NCBI GenBank assembly: GCA_015179125.1
Contig: WHVA01000432.1
Coordinates: 1 to 64,000 of the forward strand
Source of the DNA: Gautieria morchelliformis
Lineage: Eukaryota > Basidiomycota > Agaricomycetes > Gomphales > Gomphaceae
Direction of reading: 5' to 3'
Length of the DNA stretch: 64,000 nt
In this document: one piece after another, positions 44,336 through 55,560 of the stretch
Numbering within the stretch: position 1 is the first letter of the stretch
Layout: each line of letters begins with the position of its first letter
Position numbers and translations under genes: made by a program
The notes under the pieces: generated by a model
What the model saw: only the letters and a program-made list of their open reading frames with translations
Database searches by the model: none
What the model was told of the DNA's origin: nothing

Positions 44336-45768
44336 ATGCGAGTACTCTGTTCAACGGATGCCACTTTCTGGGAACCTACGCCTGGACAAACGGAAACCAC
44401 GATTGCAGGCATCCCTCTTACATTTTACGAGGGTCTTATCACCTATATACTCGAGGTCGAGATCGCACAATATCTAGAGAATCATTGTTGCGATACTTTT
44501 GCCCCTTGTGTTGTGCTGCGAAAGGCCATGCAGATATGCCTTCCTCACCTCTCCGTCTGCAAGATGTGGCGGCAAATTACGTCCACGATCTTGAAACAAG
44601 ACAAGTACTCGATACTTGCGCCCGATTGGACCTCCCCCTCGGACCTTGAGTTTGACATCAGTAGTGACTATGCGCTACAACGCAGTCTGCGCGGAAGATA
44701 TAGGGCTTATATAGTCATTGAAGAAAGTATCGGTCAGTGGATGGATACAAGTTGGATCTCATGCTTACACCACGGCGAATTTGCAGATAAAAGTGTGCTT
44801 AAAGCCTACGATTATGGCGGTCATGACGGCTGCCACGGAAAAGTCAAGGTGGTGCTGAAAGTTTCCAACCGCCGCGAACTATTTGAAAACGAACAAGCTG
44901 TTTACAAGTGGCTTGGCGCCACCACAACATGCGTTTCGGATGTGCCCCAGTTATACTTTGCGGATAAGTACTCTCCTGAGGACCCATACTATGGTCTTGT
45001 GCTCTTTATGCTGGGTCCTGACCTCGAAACTCTGCTTTCGAAATGTCGCAACAAACGATTTACTACAAGAATGACTTTGGGCGTGGCTATTCAATTGGTC
45101 TCTACATCTCCCGATCAAACATTCATTTTACTTGTCTGCTAATTTCTTGTCATCGACAATCCCCCAGATCGGGATTTATGAAAGGTTCCATGCGCAAGGC
45201 TTGCTGCATTGCAACGCCAAGCCTGGTAACTTCGCAATTGGGCCAGATATACCCGGTCAAAATAACCGCATCTTCATGTTTGATTTCGAATTTTCCCTTC
45301 ATACCCAACCAAAATCCACCGGACTAGGAAAGGATCCCATTCAAGGGTGGAATGGACTGTACAAGCCCATAGGTTTTTACTCAGGTGTAAGTGAGTGTAG
45401 GTGCCATTGCCGTGCCGAGTACCTTTGCCTCACCCAGCTGAACCGCAGCTCCGTCGCGTCGAGACGACCTTGAGGGCTTAGGTTACGTCTTCAGCTATCT
45501 CGAGCGAGGCGGCCTTCCATGGGGGCCGTTCCCTGGGGACGAGAAAACATGGTGCCAAAAGGTGGCGACTCCGACAGCGACGCTGTTCGATGGTATGGAT
45601 CCAGCGTACAAAGCATATTTTAACGACGTCAAAGCACTCGCCTGGGGAGAATTTCCCGATTATGGCAAACTTTCGGGGCGATTTGTTGAAGCCTGGGAAC
45701 GAAGAGGTTATGGCGACACACCACAGGACATCGACTGGTGGAGTGAGTTTAAGCTGAGGACAGATTGA
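44336..45768 (+). CDS. CK1-like pseudokinase with possible F-box-like N-terminus, copy 3 (intact)
   Basis: Exons 44336-45097, 45168-45384 and 45449-45768 total 1299 nt, one open frame of 432 residues. Order: possible F-box-like helix set (about residues 20-85, 'HLSVCKMWRQITSTILKQDK'), spacer, then a casein-kinase-1-like domain from about residue 145 to the end. The beta-3 Lys ('VVLKVS'), C-helix Glu, Lys and Asn of the catalytic loop ('HCNAKPGNFAI') and the Asp of D-F-E remain. The catalytic-base Asp of HRD is Asn and the DFG Gly is Glu. CK1 family marks in the C-lobe ('RRDDLEGLGYVFSYLERG', 'LPWGP', 'EFPDYGKLSGRFVEAW') are clear. ATP binding is possible; phosphotransfer is doubtful. Its partner and role are unknown. 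Confidence 0.75.
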
Positions 45769-46022
45769 GAGGGAAGGATCAATTGGAGAGCCTGAGGCAA
45801 GGCAGGTGTCCTTGTGGTGAACTATCTTGAGAGGAGTCTTCACACTAATATAATGTTGTGATTATTTGAATTCCATTGATCATATCATCATGACATTTCA
45901 TGCCTGTGTGTGTCATAGATTGAACAGTTCCTTGGGATTTCCTGGTCTATTAACTGTGATAAATATTGGAGATAATAAGCCTATTGTTTCATAACTCACT
46001 TGTGCTGACTAGCCTCCCACTC

Positions 46023-46760
46023 TCAGAGATGGCAGTGAACACCTTGATATGGGACAAGCAATGTGTCACATGCGGCAAACCTAGCATCAGCAAGGTAGTA
46101 CTTCCCAGCTGGTATCTTCAGGTCATGGCACCATGCATCCTCCAAGATCACACTGTCATATGCACTACCCTTCCAGCCAGCAAGGACATAGCAAAAATGC
46201 ATGTCAAATGTACATGATGCAAGCACATTTGGGGTATGCCTCCCTTTTCTGTTCCGGTAACATCCCTTGTCCTCACTGGGCAATGAACACCCAGATGTGT
46301 CCCATCAATTGCACCTAGTGTGTCCTGAAAGTATGGAAAGAGCTTTGGGTTGCTTTCAATCTCTTCAGCAAGTGGTGTGTTCTCATCAGGAAGTTGGACA
46401 TAGGTATTATAGAATGGGGTGGTGGGGAGAGCTTCTACCACTCTGTGAGAGCATCTAGGGATATGATCAAAACAGGTAATTGCATAAAAATAGTAAACTC
46501 AATTGCTTTGATATGGTGTGTCCACTTTGCTGAAAGTTTTCGGCAAGTTTCGATTAGGCAGGTTGGTTACAGCTGTGTACAAGAAAATAGCAACTTGTTC
46601 TTCCAAGCAAATATCGCAGGTATGGCCCAGTAGACTTTTGCTTGCAAACTCCAAGCACAACACTTGAAATACATGTTTATTCATGCCAAGCTGTTTCTTC
46701 ATGCATTGTGGATTGCCATCCAGAAGTTCCTTCACCCAGCCCTATCCTGACAGTATTGAA
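46023..46760 (-). pseudogene. PIF/Harbinger-type transposase fragment (DDE_Tnp_4)
   Basis: Read leftward: an N-terminal helical region ('KELLDGNPQCMKKQLGMNKH', 'LEEQVAIFLYTAV'), then the first catalytic Asp in 'FQDTLGAIDGTHLGV' and the second in 'WKGSAYDSVILEDA', followed by 'PAGKYYLADARFAACDTLLV'. The frame is broken at least twice, and the part with the catalytic Glu is missing after 'PYQGVHCHL'. It is a dead cut-and-paste transposon. Sequence to about 47090 upstream has no clear coding content. Confidence 0.75.
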
Positions 46761-47100
46761 TTATGGAGTGGTTTTTATCTAAGTGCCTTTTTTGATAGAA
46801 TGTTGCTGTAGTGGAAAGGGCGCTGGTAAGCACCAATAAAGCGGCCTTTCGGTGTTTCTGGAGCCTCTCTGATGTTCTCTGTCTCACTCAGGAATGTATT
46901 GGCACCATTTCTTTCTTCCAAGTGGTGCGGTTGCAGTGGTGCAGAGGGAAAATTCTGACATTTCACTGTCACATGACAGAATTTTAGTTTGGAGTGTTTG
47001 GCTGCCTTGGGTGAAATTAAGCAAAATCACAATGTTGAGTGTCACATTCAGCAGGCTGAAACTGAGCAAATGAGATCACAAGACTGCACCACCTGAATTG

Positions 47101-49195
47101 ACTTTGCATTTTCTAATTGGAAGGAGTACCACGACTTTGCGGATGTCTTTAGCAAGTCCAAAGGTGACGCCTTGGCTCCCCACTGACCCTATGATCTCAA
47201 GATCATGCTCGAGGATGGTGCTACCCCTCTTCAACCTCTGTTATATTCGCTCTCTACCTTGGAGCTTGCCATGCTCCGGGCTCTCATTGATGAGCACTTG
47301 AATCTGGGTTACATTCGGCCCACTTGGTCCTCCCACGGAGCCCCTATCCTCTTTATCAAAAAGAAGAGTGGAAAACTTCAGCTCTGCGTGGATCGAAGAA
47401 GGACCGCTATCCACTCCCCTTGATTACTGACTTGTTGGATGTACCCTGAAAGGCTTGGATTTATACCAAAATCAACCTTCGGCATGCATTCCACCTCGTC
47501 TGAGTCGCCGAAGGTCATGAGTGGAAAACAGCTTTCAGGACCTGGTATGGCTCTTTCGAATGGCTAGTCATCCTGTTCAGCTTAACAAATGGTCCCACGG
47601 TTTTTCAATGTTTCATGAATGGTGTCTTTGGAGACATGCTTGATGTATGCATCATCATGTATCTTGATGACATACTCATCTACTCTGATGACCCGGTCAA
47701 TCACAGGGAACACCTCGGTGAAGTGTTGCGGCATCTTCAGAAACACAGTCTCTATGCCAAACCCAATAAATGCAAATGGCACTGTGATTCTGTGGAATTC
47801 CTCGGGTATATGCTCTCTACCAATGGCTTTACCATGTCTGAAGACAAAGTCCCGACCATCCGCGATTGGGCCTGAGCCTCGGAAAGTAAAGGATATTCAA
47901 TCCTCCCTTGGCTTTGACAACTTCTACCCCCGCTTCATCTACAACTATTCTGAGATCACGGTTCCCCTTACTTGGCTTACTCGTAAAGGCACCCCATGGG
48001 CATTTACTGAAGAATGCCAAAAGTCTTTCAATTACCTCAATGAAGCTTTCACTTTGGCTCCAATTCTGTCCCATTGGGTTCCCGACCGGCCTATGGTCGT
48101 GGAAACCAACAGCTCAGACTATGCCCTTAGTTCAATCCTGTCCCTGTTCAATGATGAAGGTGTCCTGCACCCGGTCACTTTCCACTCCTGAACATTTTCT
48201 GGTGCCAAATTAAATTACGACATCCATGATGTCCATGATAAAGAGCTACTGGCAATTTTTGAAGCATTTCAACGTTTGAGACACTATTTGGAGGGCTCCG
48301 GCTCCCCTATCGACATTGTCACTGATCACAAAAACTTGGAGTATTTTGCCACCACAAAGTTGCTAACCCAACAACAAGCCTGCTGGTCCAAATCCCTCTC
48401 ACAATTTGACCTCATTATTAGGTTCCGTCCTGGAAAGCTTGGTACAAAACCTGATGCTCTAACTAGATGATGGGATGTCTACCTTAAAGAGGGAGGTAAT
48501 GACTACGGCTCAGTCAACCCACAGAACTTCCAACTGATTTTCACTAATCAACAACTGTCAGAATCCCTCCAGGCAGCTTATTTGCTTGCACCCATTCTCT
48601 GAGAAAGCACTGTGATGGACTCCGAGAAGCTTCATGCTGACATCTTAGCCAACCTGGCATCTGACCCTGTAGCCTCTCGGCATCTCAGTGATAGTTCCGA
48701 CCCAAGATGGAGGCAAACTGACAATGGCTTCCTCTGCCTCGACGGCCACATATACATTCCTGATGCCACTGATCTCTGGCTCAGAGTACTCCAGTACAAA
48801 CATGACCATGTACTCTTGGGACGCTTCGGCCAAAACAAGACCTTAGAACTCATCTGATGGGAATACACATGGCCCGCACTTTGGTCTTTCATCATTGACT
48901 TCTGCAAGTCTTGCACCACTCGCTTGCGTTTGAAGTCACAGTGTCATCGGCCTTACGGCTCCCTGCAGCAGCTTCCGATACCCGAGCAACCTTGGAATTC
49001 CATCTCCATGGATTTCATTGAGCAGTTGCCAGTGTCTTCTGGATTCACTGCAATCCTTGTGGTAGTTTGCTGCTTAACCAAGCAGAAGCTTGCACTTTCC
49101 GCAGATTGCAGTCCTGACAAGCTGTTTTGTCCCGTGAATGCAGGGAACTTTCTGCCTAAAGCAGTTACCGCATGGTTCATCCTAAAAAATACAAG
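47101..49195 (+). pseudogene. Gypsy-D copy 1: RT, RNase H and start of integrase
   Basis: 'EYHDFADVFSKSKGDALAPH', then 'GYIRPTWSSHGAPILFIKKK', the catalytic YLDD ('CIIMYLDDILIYSDD'), the RT thumb ('KCKWHCDSVEFLGYML'), RNase H ('[20 protein letters not shown]', '[15 protein letters not shown]') and the integrase zinc finger region ('LQYKHDHVLLGRFGQNKTLE', 'CKSCTT'). It breaks off in the integrase core ('ISMDFIEQLPVSSGF'). Stops at 47184, 48468 and 48855 are TGA in places where the family has or should have Arg (CGA). Same family as 53430-55540. Confidence 0.85.
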
Positions 49196-49199
49196 TCAA

Positions 49200-49758
49200 A
49201 ACTGAGCCAAGCAATAAACCAACAAACTCACTTCTTCCTCTTCCAACTCCTTCTCCATTGTTTTCTGTTTCTTCGCCCCGTTGACCTTGGCTGTATTTTT
49301 GCCTGACTCCGTTCGATGGCCTGCTTGGACATTAAAATCCGAGCCTTTGCTGTCACCGAGTCCATAATGATTGGCTCAGGCGATGGAATCTGGATATCTT
49401 GGTTTACCGAGGCTTGCTGTTCCCAAAACTCCTTAAGCATATTGTCAAGACATTGTCTTAAATGAATACGGTAGCTACCTTGGCCTCCCTTTCCTCAGCC
49501 TCCTGGGCCTTCTTCTTGGCTTCCCGAGCCTTTTCCTCAGCTTCCGCTTTGCGTTGCCACTCCCACTCCTCCTTGGCTTCCTTCGCTCTCCATTCCTCCT
49601 CCAGTTTCTTTTTCTTCTCCGCTGCTTCCTTATGCTCCTGGGAAAGGCGGTGTCTTTCCTTCAACTGATTCCTCTTCTCCTCAGCCTCCCGCTCCTCATG
49701 CTCGAGTTCCATGTCAAGCTCTTTGACTGTTGCCTGAGCATCCTGAGCGTCTGACATG
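49200..49758 (-). CDS. Coiled-coil ORF antisense to Gypsy-D, probably spliced
   Basis: From 'MSDAQDAQATVKELDMELEH', a long charged coiled coil of K/E/R/A heptads ('KEAAEKKKKLEEEWRAKEAK', 'EKAREAKKKAQEAEEREAK') runs leftward. A GT...AG intron of 47 bp (minus strand, GTAGCT...CTTAAG) would join it to 'EFWEQQASVNQDIQIPSPEP', ending in a basic tail near 49200 where one frame change is needed. It sits between the degraded pol and an LTR that I orient on the plus strand, so it is antisense to the element. I do not recognise a defined domain beyond the coil. Confidence 0.45.
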
Positions 49759-49885
49759 GAGCTACTGATGGTGATGGAGGAAGCAAGAAAAGAGACGTGA
49801 AACAAAGCTTATATAATCCTCTCACCCCAGTGATCTCCAGGATCTCACTTATGGCCTCATGGGTTTGGCCATAAGGGGGAGGTAT

Positions 49886-50348
49886 TGTTAAGACCTGTTC
49901 CTGAGTCTGGACCCAAGGCGTCAGCCTTGGCTCTCGCTCGGGAACCCTTCTTGGCTTAACTCGGGTTCCCATTGGTTCATCATTCACCCTGACTTCCTTT
50001 CCTAGATAATCCTGTTCCAGTTCTGATGATCATCCGTCTACCCTTCTTCCTGCTTGATACGGGCATTGATGCCCTCTTTCTGTTCCTTACAATTAGTATA
50101 TAAACCCCCGTCATGTACGCTAAATCCTCAGTTCTGATATCAACTTACATCCTTGTATCTTCCACTTCTCTGTCTGATCTCAATTCCAAACCTTGGCTTG
50201 AAGCTGAATCCCTTCCCAAATCCGTTTCCCAAAATTAGGGCGGAACACTGTAGTGGGCGCAACCTACAAAGTTGAAGCCAAGCCCTCTGTTCCCGAACCT
50301 CGGCTTGGCCCTCGGGTTGAGTCTTAAGTACGACTTACGTTCTTAACA
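49886..50348 (+). repeat. LTR (463 bp), probably the 3' LTR of Gypsy-D
   Basis: Perfect 8-bp inverted ends TGTTAAGA...TCTTAACA. A purine tract (ATAAGGGGGAGGTAT) lies directly before it, and a TATA box (AGTATATAAACCCCC) in its middle points rightward. Both favour the plus orientation. Confidence 0.75.
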
Positions 50349-51640
50349 AACACTAGCACATGACACTGCACATGTTGGAGATACTGTTGAGGTGGCCAGA
50401 ATGTATCCCATGCCACCAGGTTCTTGTCAAGATTGGTTTTTAGGCATTAATATCGTGTATTAGTGAACACAGCGAATGCCCGAGTAACTTGTGCGAATAA
50501 GTATGCCGTTCGGCGAATAGGTGAACCAATGAATGTTCACAAGATAAGAGGGTTGCCCGAACGGAGCTTGCCCTATCTACAGTCGTAGCGAAATCGCCCG
50601 TGGCACTTGACGATGTAACGTGCAAGGTGGCATGGAAGGGCTGTCTAAGTAGCGACAGTCCCTTCGCCGGTGAAGGTGCTCCTTCGGAGCCCTAGTCCTC
50701 TTCTGGTCGAAGATAGAAATCTCCAGGAGAAGGCTCAAGACGATGATCACAGCGAGGTCAAGTTTGCACAAGATGGATGACGTATGATAATTGAACTGAG
50801 GAATGTACATGTGAATGCAAACTACTTATATCAAATGCTTGTAAGGTATCAGCAAATAGGAAAGAGGCCGTCGTGAGTCAGGGTTGAATAGGGGTGCGCA
50901 GTGATGATACTAAGTAGATGGAATAAACATACAATAGAGTGAGGGAAGAGTGCAAACATGAAACGACGGAGAGTAGAGGTGGCGCAGGCACTTATGTACG
51001 AAACCATGTCTTGGGACCCGCATATATGCTACCCTGCATGGACTCTTCGTCTACTGGGTTGATCCAACACAACATACGGAAATAACGTCCCGTGAACACA
51101 CTTTGGCCATATGAACACCCAAAGGGGTTGGATTGAGAAGGTGATGGGGGTAGTGATGAGCCATCACACCGGGTAAATGGTATCGATTGTATTTGATGGT
51201 GTGCCTGCTGGCGAATGATGCGAGCAGCGAATAGTCGTTCGGCGAATGCAACGAAGGGCGAATGGAAAGGACATAGGGGAGGGGTGGTTGAAGTGAGGGG
51301 TGAAGCCGAGCGAAGGCGGAGGAGGTATGGTGAAAGGGGAAACGGGGATACCAATGTGCAGGAAATACACAAGTTATGTCAATCCGATCATAGGAACACC
51401 ATCGAAAGAGGGAGCAGAGGAGGTGATAGGACCAGTAATGAACCACCATGTCGGTCCAAAGACGTCGATTGTGCGTTAATGGTGTGGCTATGGTGAGTGG
51501 CGCGAACAGCGAAGATTGGTCGCCGAACAGGGCAAGGGCGATCGGAGCGAACACGGAAATGGAGTGAGAAATGGGAGGACAGAGTATGCAAGTATGGGAA
51601 ATAAACATGTCATGACAGTTCTGACACACAAAGTATAGGG
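50349..51640. other. Non-coding region with two diverged tandem copies of a ~280-bp repeat
   Basis: No gene is supported. Blocks around 51150-51370 and 51425-51620 share the order [ATCACACCG/ACCACCATG]-[TCGATTGT]-[ATGGTGTGGC-like]-[GCGAACAGCGAA-like]-[TTCGGCGAA or TCGCCGAA]. The word GTTCGGCGAAT also occurs at about 50508. A minus-strand TATAAGTAG lies at about 50828, so part of this may be an old LTR. Confidence 0.4.
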
Positions 51641-51645
51641 AAAAC

Positions 51646-53130
51646 TTGCCACAGTATATTCCTGAGCAGAGTGAAGGCCCAGATGGTGTTCCAGGACCCA
51701 AGACCGAAGGGTCAGCACTTGAAGAAGATGCAACTGGTTCATCTACAAAGCAGCAGCAACTCAATGAGCTGATTTCTCCAGTGCAATCATCACAGTATTC
51801 CAACCCTGCTGTACCAGGTAAATATAGAGGTTACAATGACAAGTCAACTTTCAAGCCAAGAGATGAGCCTGACTTGCAGCCAGAAGAACAACATTGTCAG
51901 ATTACTGCTATCATGATGATTCCAGAGGTATGAATAAACATTCTGCTTATTTGTGACTTATTGACATCTAAACACAGGAGAGGGCAATGATGTCAATCCA
52001 GAGAGCTTCTATGACCAACAGCAACATGAAGTTATGGAAGAATTAAGAGCAGGCACACCTTCTGATGCTGGAAATGTGGGTTCTCCCCCAGTACAATCAT
52101 GCACACCCTCTCCATGACCCACATCCATGTATTTGCCTAGCACTAGCAACATTGCCAATGATTACTGGCAGCCTGAGGTCAAACCGATCATTGATGAGCT
52201 CAAGCTATCCCTCAACTTCATCTGTGCACTTCAGAATGCTTCACTTGATGATGGTCGTCTCTCTGAAGAAGCACTGCATCATCTTCACAACCCCCCATGG
52301 CATATTCTAGAGGTAGATGACCCTGTTGAGCTTCTATCCCTCCAGCATTTTCTTGGAACCTCCAATGCATTGAAGAAAGTTCACAATGATACATTTCCTG
52401 ACCAACCAATGCTCTTTTATGCCCAGGTGAGAAACAAACTTGAGGAGTGGACAGGTGTCAAGTCCATAATTAGTGACATGTGCCCGCAATCATGTGTTGC
52501 ATTCACCAGGCCCTATTCGGCATTTGACACTTGCCCTCAATGTCATAGTGCTCAGTATGACACAAAGATGTTGCAGTCTAGTCAAGGGAACTCAAAGAAA
52601 TCTTTGCTGCTTGGCCCTCAGATCCAAGCCATATGGCAGTCATGTGCTAGGGCTGAAAAAATGAAGCACAGGCAGACACAGACCAAGGAACTTTTGGAGA
52701 TGCTTGAAACCGATGGAGCCTGATTGAGGAGTATGATGACTTGTACCACAGATCAGATTATCTCAATGCCTGCCTTCATGGTGATATCAATCCCAATGAC
52801 ACAGTCCTCATGCATGCTATGGATGGTGCACAGCTGTACAAGCATAAAGATTCGGACTGCTGGATACTGTTGTGAATAATTGTTGAGCTATCTGCTGACT
52901 TTTGATATAAAAAATTCCATGTACCCTGGAGCCATTATACCCGGCACTCCCAAGTTCATGGAATCTTTTCTTTTCCTAGGGTTTTATCATGTGCCAGGTC
53001 TCTAGCAAGAAGGCCTTCATATTTGGAATGCATTGGATGGTGAGGTATTCATACCTTTCCCCTATTATTTATTAGGTGAATGTTTCTAATGTCTTGCATG
53101 AGATATCTATCTCAGGTTTATATTATACTA
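51646..53130 (+). pseudogene. Plavaka-type (CMC/CACTA) transposase, 5' part
   Basis: Degenerate but clear: a Gln-rich start, then 'PWHILEVDDPVELLSLQHFL', 'DQPMLFYAQVRNKLEEWTGV', and a zinc-binding cluster 'SDMCPQSCVAFTRPYS…FDTCPQCHSAQYD' with two CxxC-type pairs. After a stop near 52720, recognisable segments continue (near 52925-53060: 'PGAIIPGTPKFMESFLF' and 'QEGLHIWNALDGEVF'), a Plavaka hallmark. Introns or shifts separate the pieces. The sequence is cut at about 53133 by an LTR fragment, so the catalytic part is missing. I base the family on these motifs from memory. Confidence 0.72.
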
Positions 53131-53133
53131 CTG

Positions 53134-53420
53134 TAAGAACCCGGCCTTTGGCCAGTTACTTACCGGTATAACTTTCTTCCGAGCCCAAGCCTTGTGATAC
53201 TCGTGCCCGAGTACATATGATCCTTATCCTGCGCCCGAGCTAGAGCTCATATCCAACCTTGATCCCATGCCCGTATCCCCTTAGTTACTGATTCCGCTCC
53301 ATCATACATCATTCATATATTACCTCGCCCTGACCTCGCCCTGATCTCCACTAATATGTTCGCCCCTGACTCGTACCCTCGCCCCGTATATAAACCCTCC
53401 TGTATGCATCATAGGGCTTG
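53134..53420 (+). repeat. Partial LTR fused to inverted Gypsy-D pol
   Basis: It starts TGTAAGAACCCGGCC and has a TATA box (CGTATATAAACCCTCC) in plus orientation. It resembles, at low identity, the LTR at 49886. It ends without a CA terminus where minus-strand pol sequence begins. Confidence 0.5.
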
Positions 53421-53429
53421 TGACGTTGC

Positions 53430-55540
53430 GGCTTGCTTCGCATACAAGTGGTACACGTCTTGCAATACTCCTTGACAAAGGATCTAATCCTTGGCCAAGT
53501 GTAGTCTCGTCGGACCAGCTCCAAGGTCTTGTTGACCCCGAAGTGTCCCGAGAGGATATGATCATGCTTGTATTGCAGGATGCGAAGTCGAAGGTCTTGG
53601 GCCGCTGGAACATAGGTTCGGTTGTCAAGCTTGAGATAACCCTCGGGGTCTGTGGTCCACCTCGGGTCATCACCCAAGCCGAGGTGCGACTTGGCTATGG
53701 GGTCTGAGGGGAGGTTCGCTAGCATGTCAGCTCGGATCTGCTCGGTATCAAGCAGCGAAGCGGCTCGGAGTACGACGGGAGCGAGGTTAGTAGCTCTAAG
53801 GGATGATGCCAGCTGGTGTTGAGTAAACACTGGCCGTAGGTTCTGTGGGTTTATGGTGGCATAGTCGCTATTCCCCTCTTTAAGGTAGACGTCCCATCAT
53901 CTAGTGAGAGAGTCAGGCTTCGTTCCGAGGTGACCAGGTCGGAAACAGATGGTGAGGTTGAATTGGGAAAGGTATTCTGACCACCGAGCTTGTCAACGGG
54001 TCAAGAGCTTCGTTGTTGAAAAGTATTCGAGGTTCTTGTGATCGGTGATAACGTCGACAGGGTCGCCAGAGCCCTCGAGGTAGTGTCGCCAGCGTTGAAA
54101 TGCTTCAAAAATTGCTAGGAGCTCCTTGTCATGAACATCATAGTTGAGCTCAGTAGAGGTGAATGTGTGGGAGTGAAAAGCGACGGGGTGAAGTTCGCCT
54201 TCCGAGGTTCGCAGTGATAAGATCGCCGCTAAGGCATAATCTGAAGCATCAGACTCTACGATTAGTGGAAGGTCAGGAATCCAGTGGGTAAGGATAGGAG
54301 CGGTAGTGAATGCCTTCTTCAACCGGTTGAAAGCCTGTCGGCAATCCTCGGAAAAGTTCCAAGGGGTACCCTTGCAGGTGAGTCTGGTGAGAGGAATGGT
54401 GATGTCGGAGTAGTTGTGAATGAAATGTCGGTAGAAGTTGGCGAAACCGAGGAAAGACTGGATGTCGCGAACTTTGCGAGGTTCAGGCCAGTCTTGAATG
54501 ACCTTTACCTTGTCATCCGCCATAGTGAGGCCCTCGGGAGAGAGTATGTAGCTGAGGAATTCAACCGAGTCGCGATGAAACTCGCATTTGTCTTCTTTGG
54601 CGAAGAGGTTGTTGAGTTGCAGTCGTCGCAAGACTTCCTTGACATGTTCAACATGTTTGGAGGGGTCACTGGAGTAGATTAGAATGTCATCCAAGTATAC
54701 CACCACACAAACGTCCAAAAGGTCGGCGAAAATCTCATTTATGAATCTCTGGAAAGCAGCAGGGCTGTTAGTGAGACCAAATGGCATAACCAACCATTCA
54801 AAAGACCCATAGCGAGTCCTGAAGGCGGTTTTCCATTCGTCACCCTCAGCCACCCTTACGAGGTGGTAAGCGTGACGGAGGTCAATCTTCGTATAGATGC
54901 GAGCATTCTTTGGAGCATCAAGTAAGTCAGCAATCAATGGTAATGGGTACCGATCTTTTTTCGAGATCTTGTTTAAACCTCAGAAGTCGACACACAACCG
55001 AAGTGAGCCATCTTTTTTGCGGACAAACAATACCGGTGCACCATGAGGCGAGCGCGAAGGTCGGATGAAACCGATGTTCAAGTGCTCGTCGATGAACTCG
55101 CGAAGAGCTTTGAGTTCGGAAGCTGAGAGAGAGTAGATGGGACCAATAGGCAGCGAGGTCCCTTCTTCAAGGTTGATCTTGATATCGTGCGGTCGGTGGG
55201 GGGCTAGAGTGTCAGCGCGTGCTTTGCTGAACACATCTGCAAATTCATGATATACTTCGGGAACATGTTTTTTAACGTTCTCAGAAAGCTCGGCAGAGCT
55301 TTCTCCCGATGTTGCTCCTCGGGCGAGGAGCTCAGGCGAGGCCAGATTGAGCTGAAACACTTCGGACCCTTCCAATCTAGATGCGCGCATGAAAGCGGGT
55401 GCATTGATTAGGGAAACGAGCGGTGCTTGCAACTTCGGAGGTGAGTTCTGAGGCGAGGTCGAAGGCAGGGGCGAAGATGCCGTAGGCAAGGTCAAAGTCG
55501 TAGCCGAAGCTGAGCGGGCTGACATCGCCGTGGTCGCTGG
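53430..55540 (-). pseudogene. Gypsy-D copy 2: RT, RNase H, integrase start
   Basis: Read leftward: 'VYHEFADVFSKARADTLAPH', 'GFIRPSRSPHGAPVLFVRKK', 'YTKIDLRHAYHLVRVAEGDE', catalytic YLDD ('VVVYLDDILIYSSD'), 'FLGFANFYRHFIHNYSDI', RNase H ('[18 protein letters not shown]') and the integrase zinc region ('HILSGHFGVNKTLELVRRDY', 'CKTCTTC'). Three visible nonsense codons (complement of 54981-54983, 53993-53995 and 53897-53899) are all TGA where CGA (Arg) is expected. It is better preserved than copy 1. The 5' side ends at the chimeric copia element, the 3' side at an LTR fragment in the opposite orientation. Confidence 0.88.
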
Positions 55541-55560
55541 AGTTGTAGTTAGGTGATGGT

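Larger units (their letters stand above)
39451..45880 (+). repeat. Tandem array of three ~2.4-kb units, each with one CK1-like gene
   Basis: Start codons at 39496, 41984 and 44336 give unit spacings of 2488 and 2352 bp. Similarity covers the gene and its downstream flank (for example the TGAATGGGTTTTTAAA and TTTATTTTAAACTCCTGAATG blocks after units 1 and 2). The upstream part of unit 1 is cut by the mariner element, and the homology after unit 3 fades at about 45880. Copies differ by substitutions and small indels. Confidence 0.85.

Noticed and set aside
44336-45768. Active casein kinase 1
   Set aside because: The catalytic HRD aspartate is replaced (H-C-N) and DFG is D-F-E in all three copies; the fold is kept but normal catalysis is unlikely.
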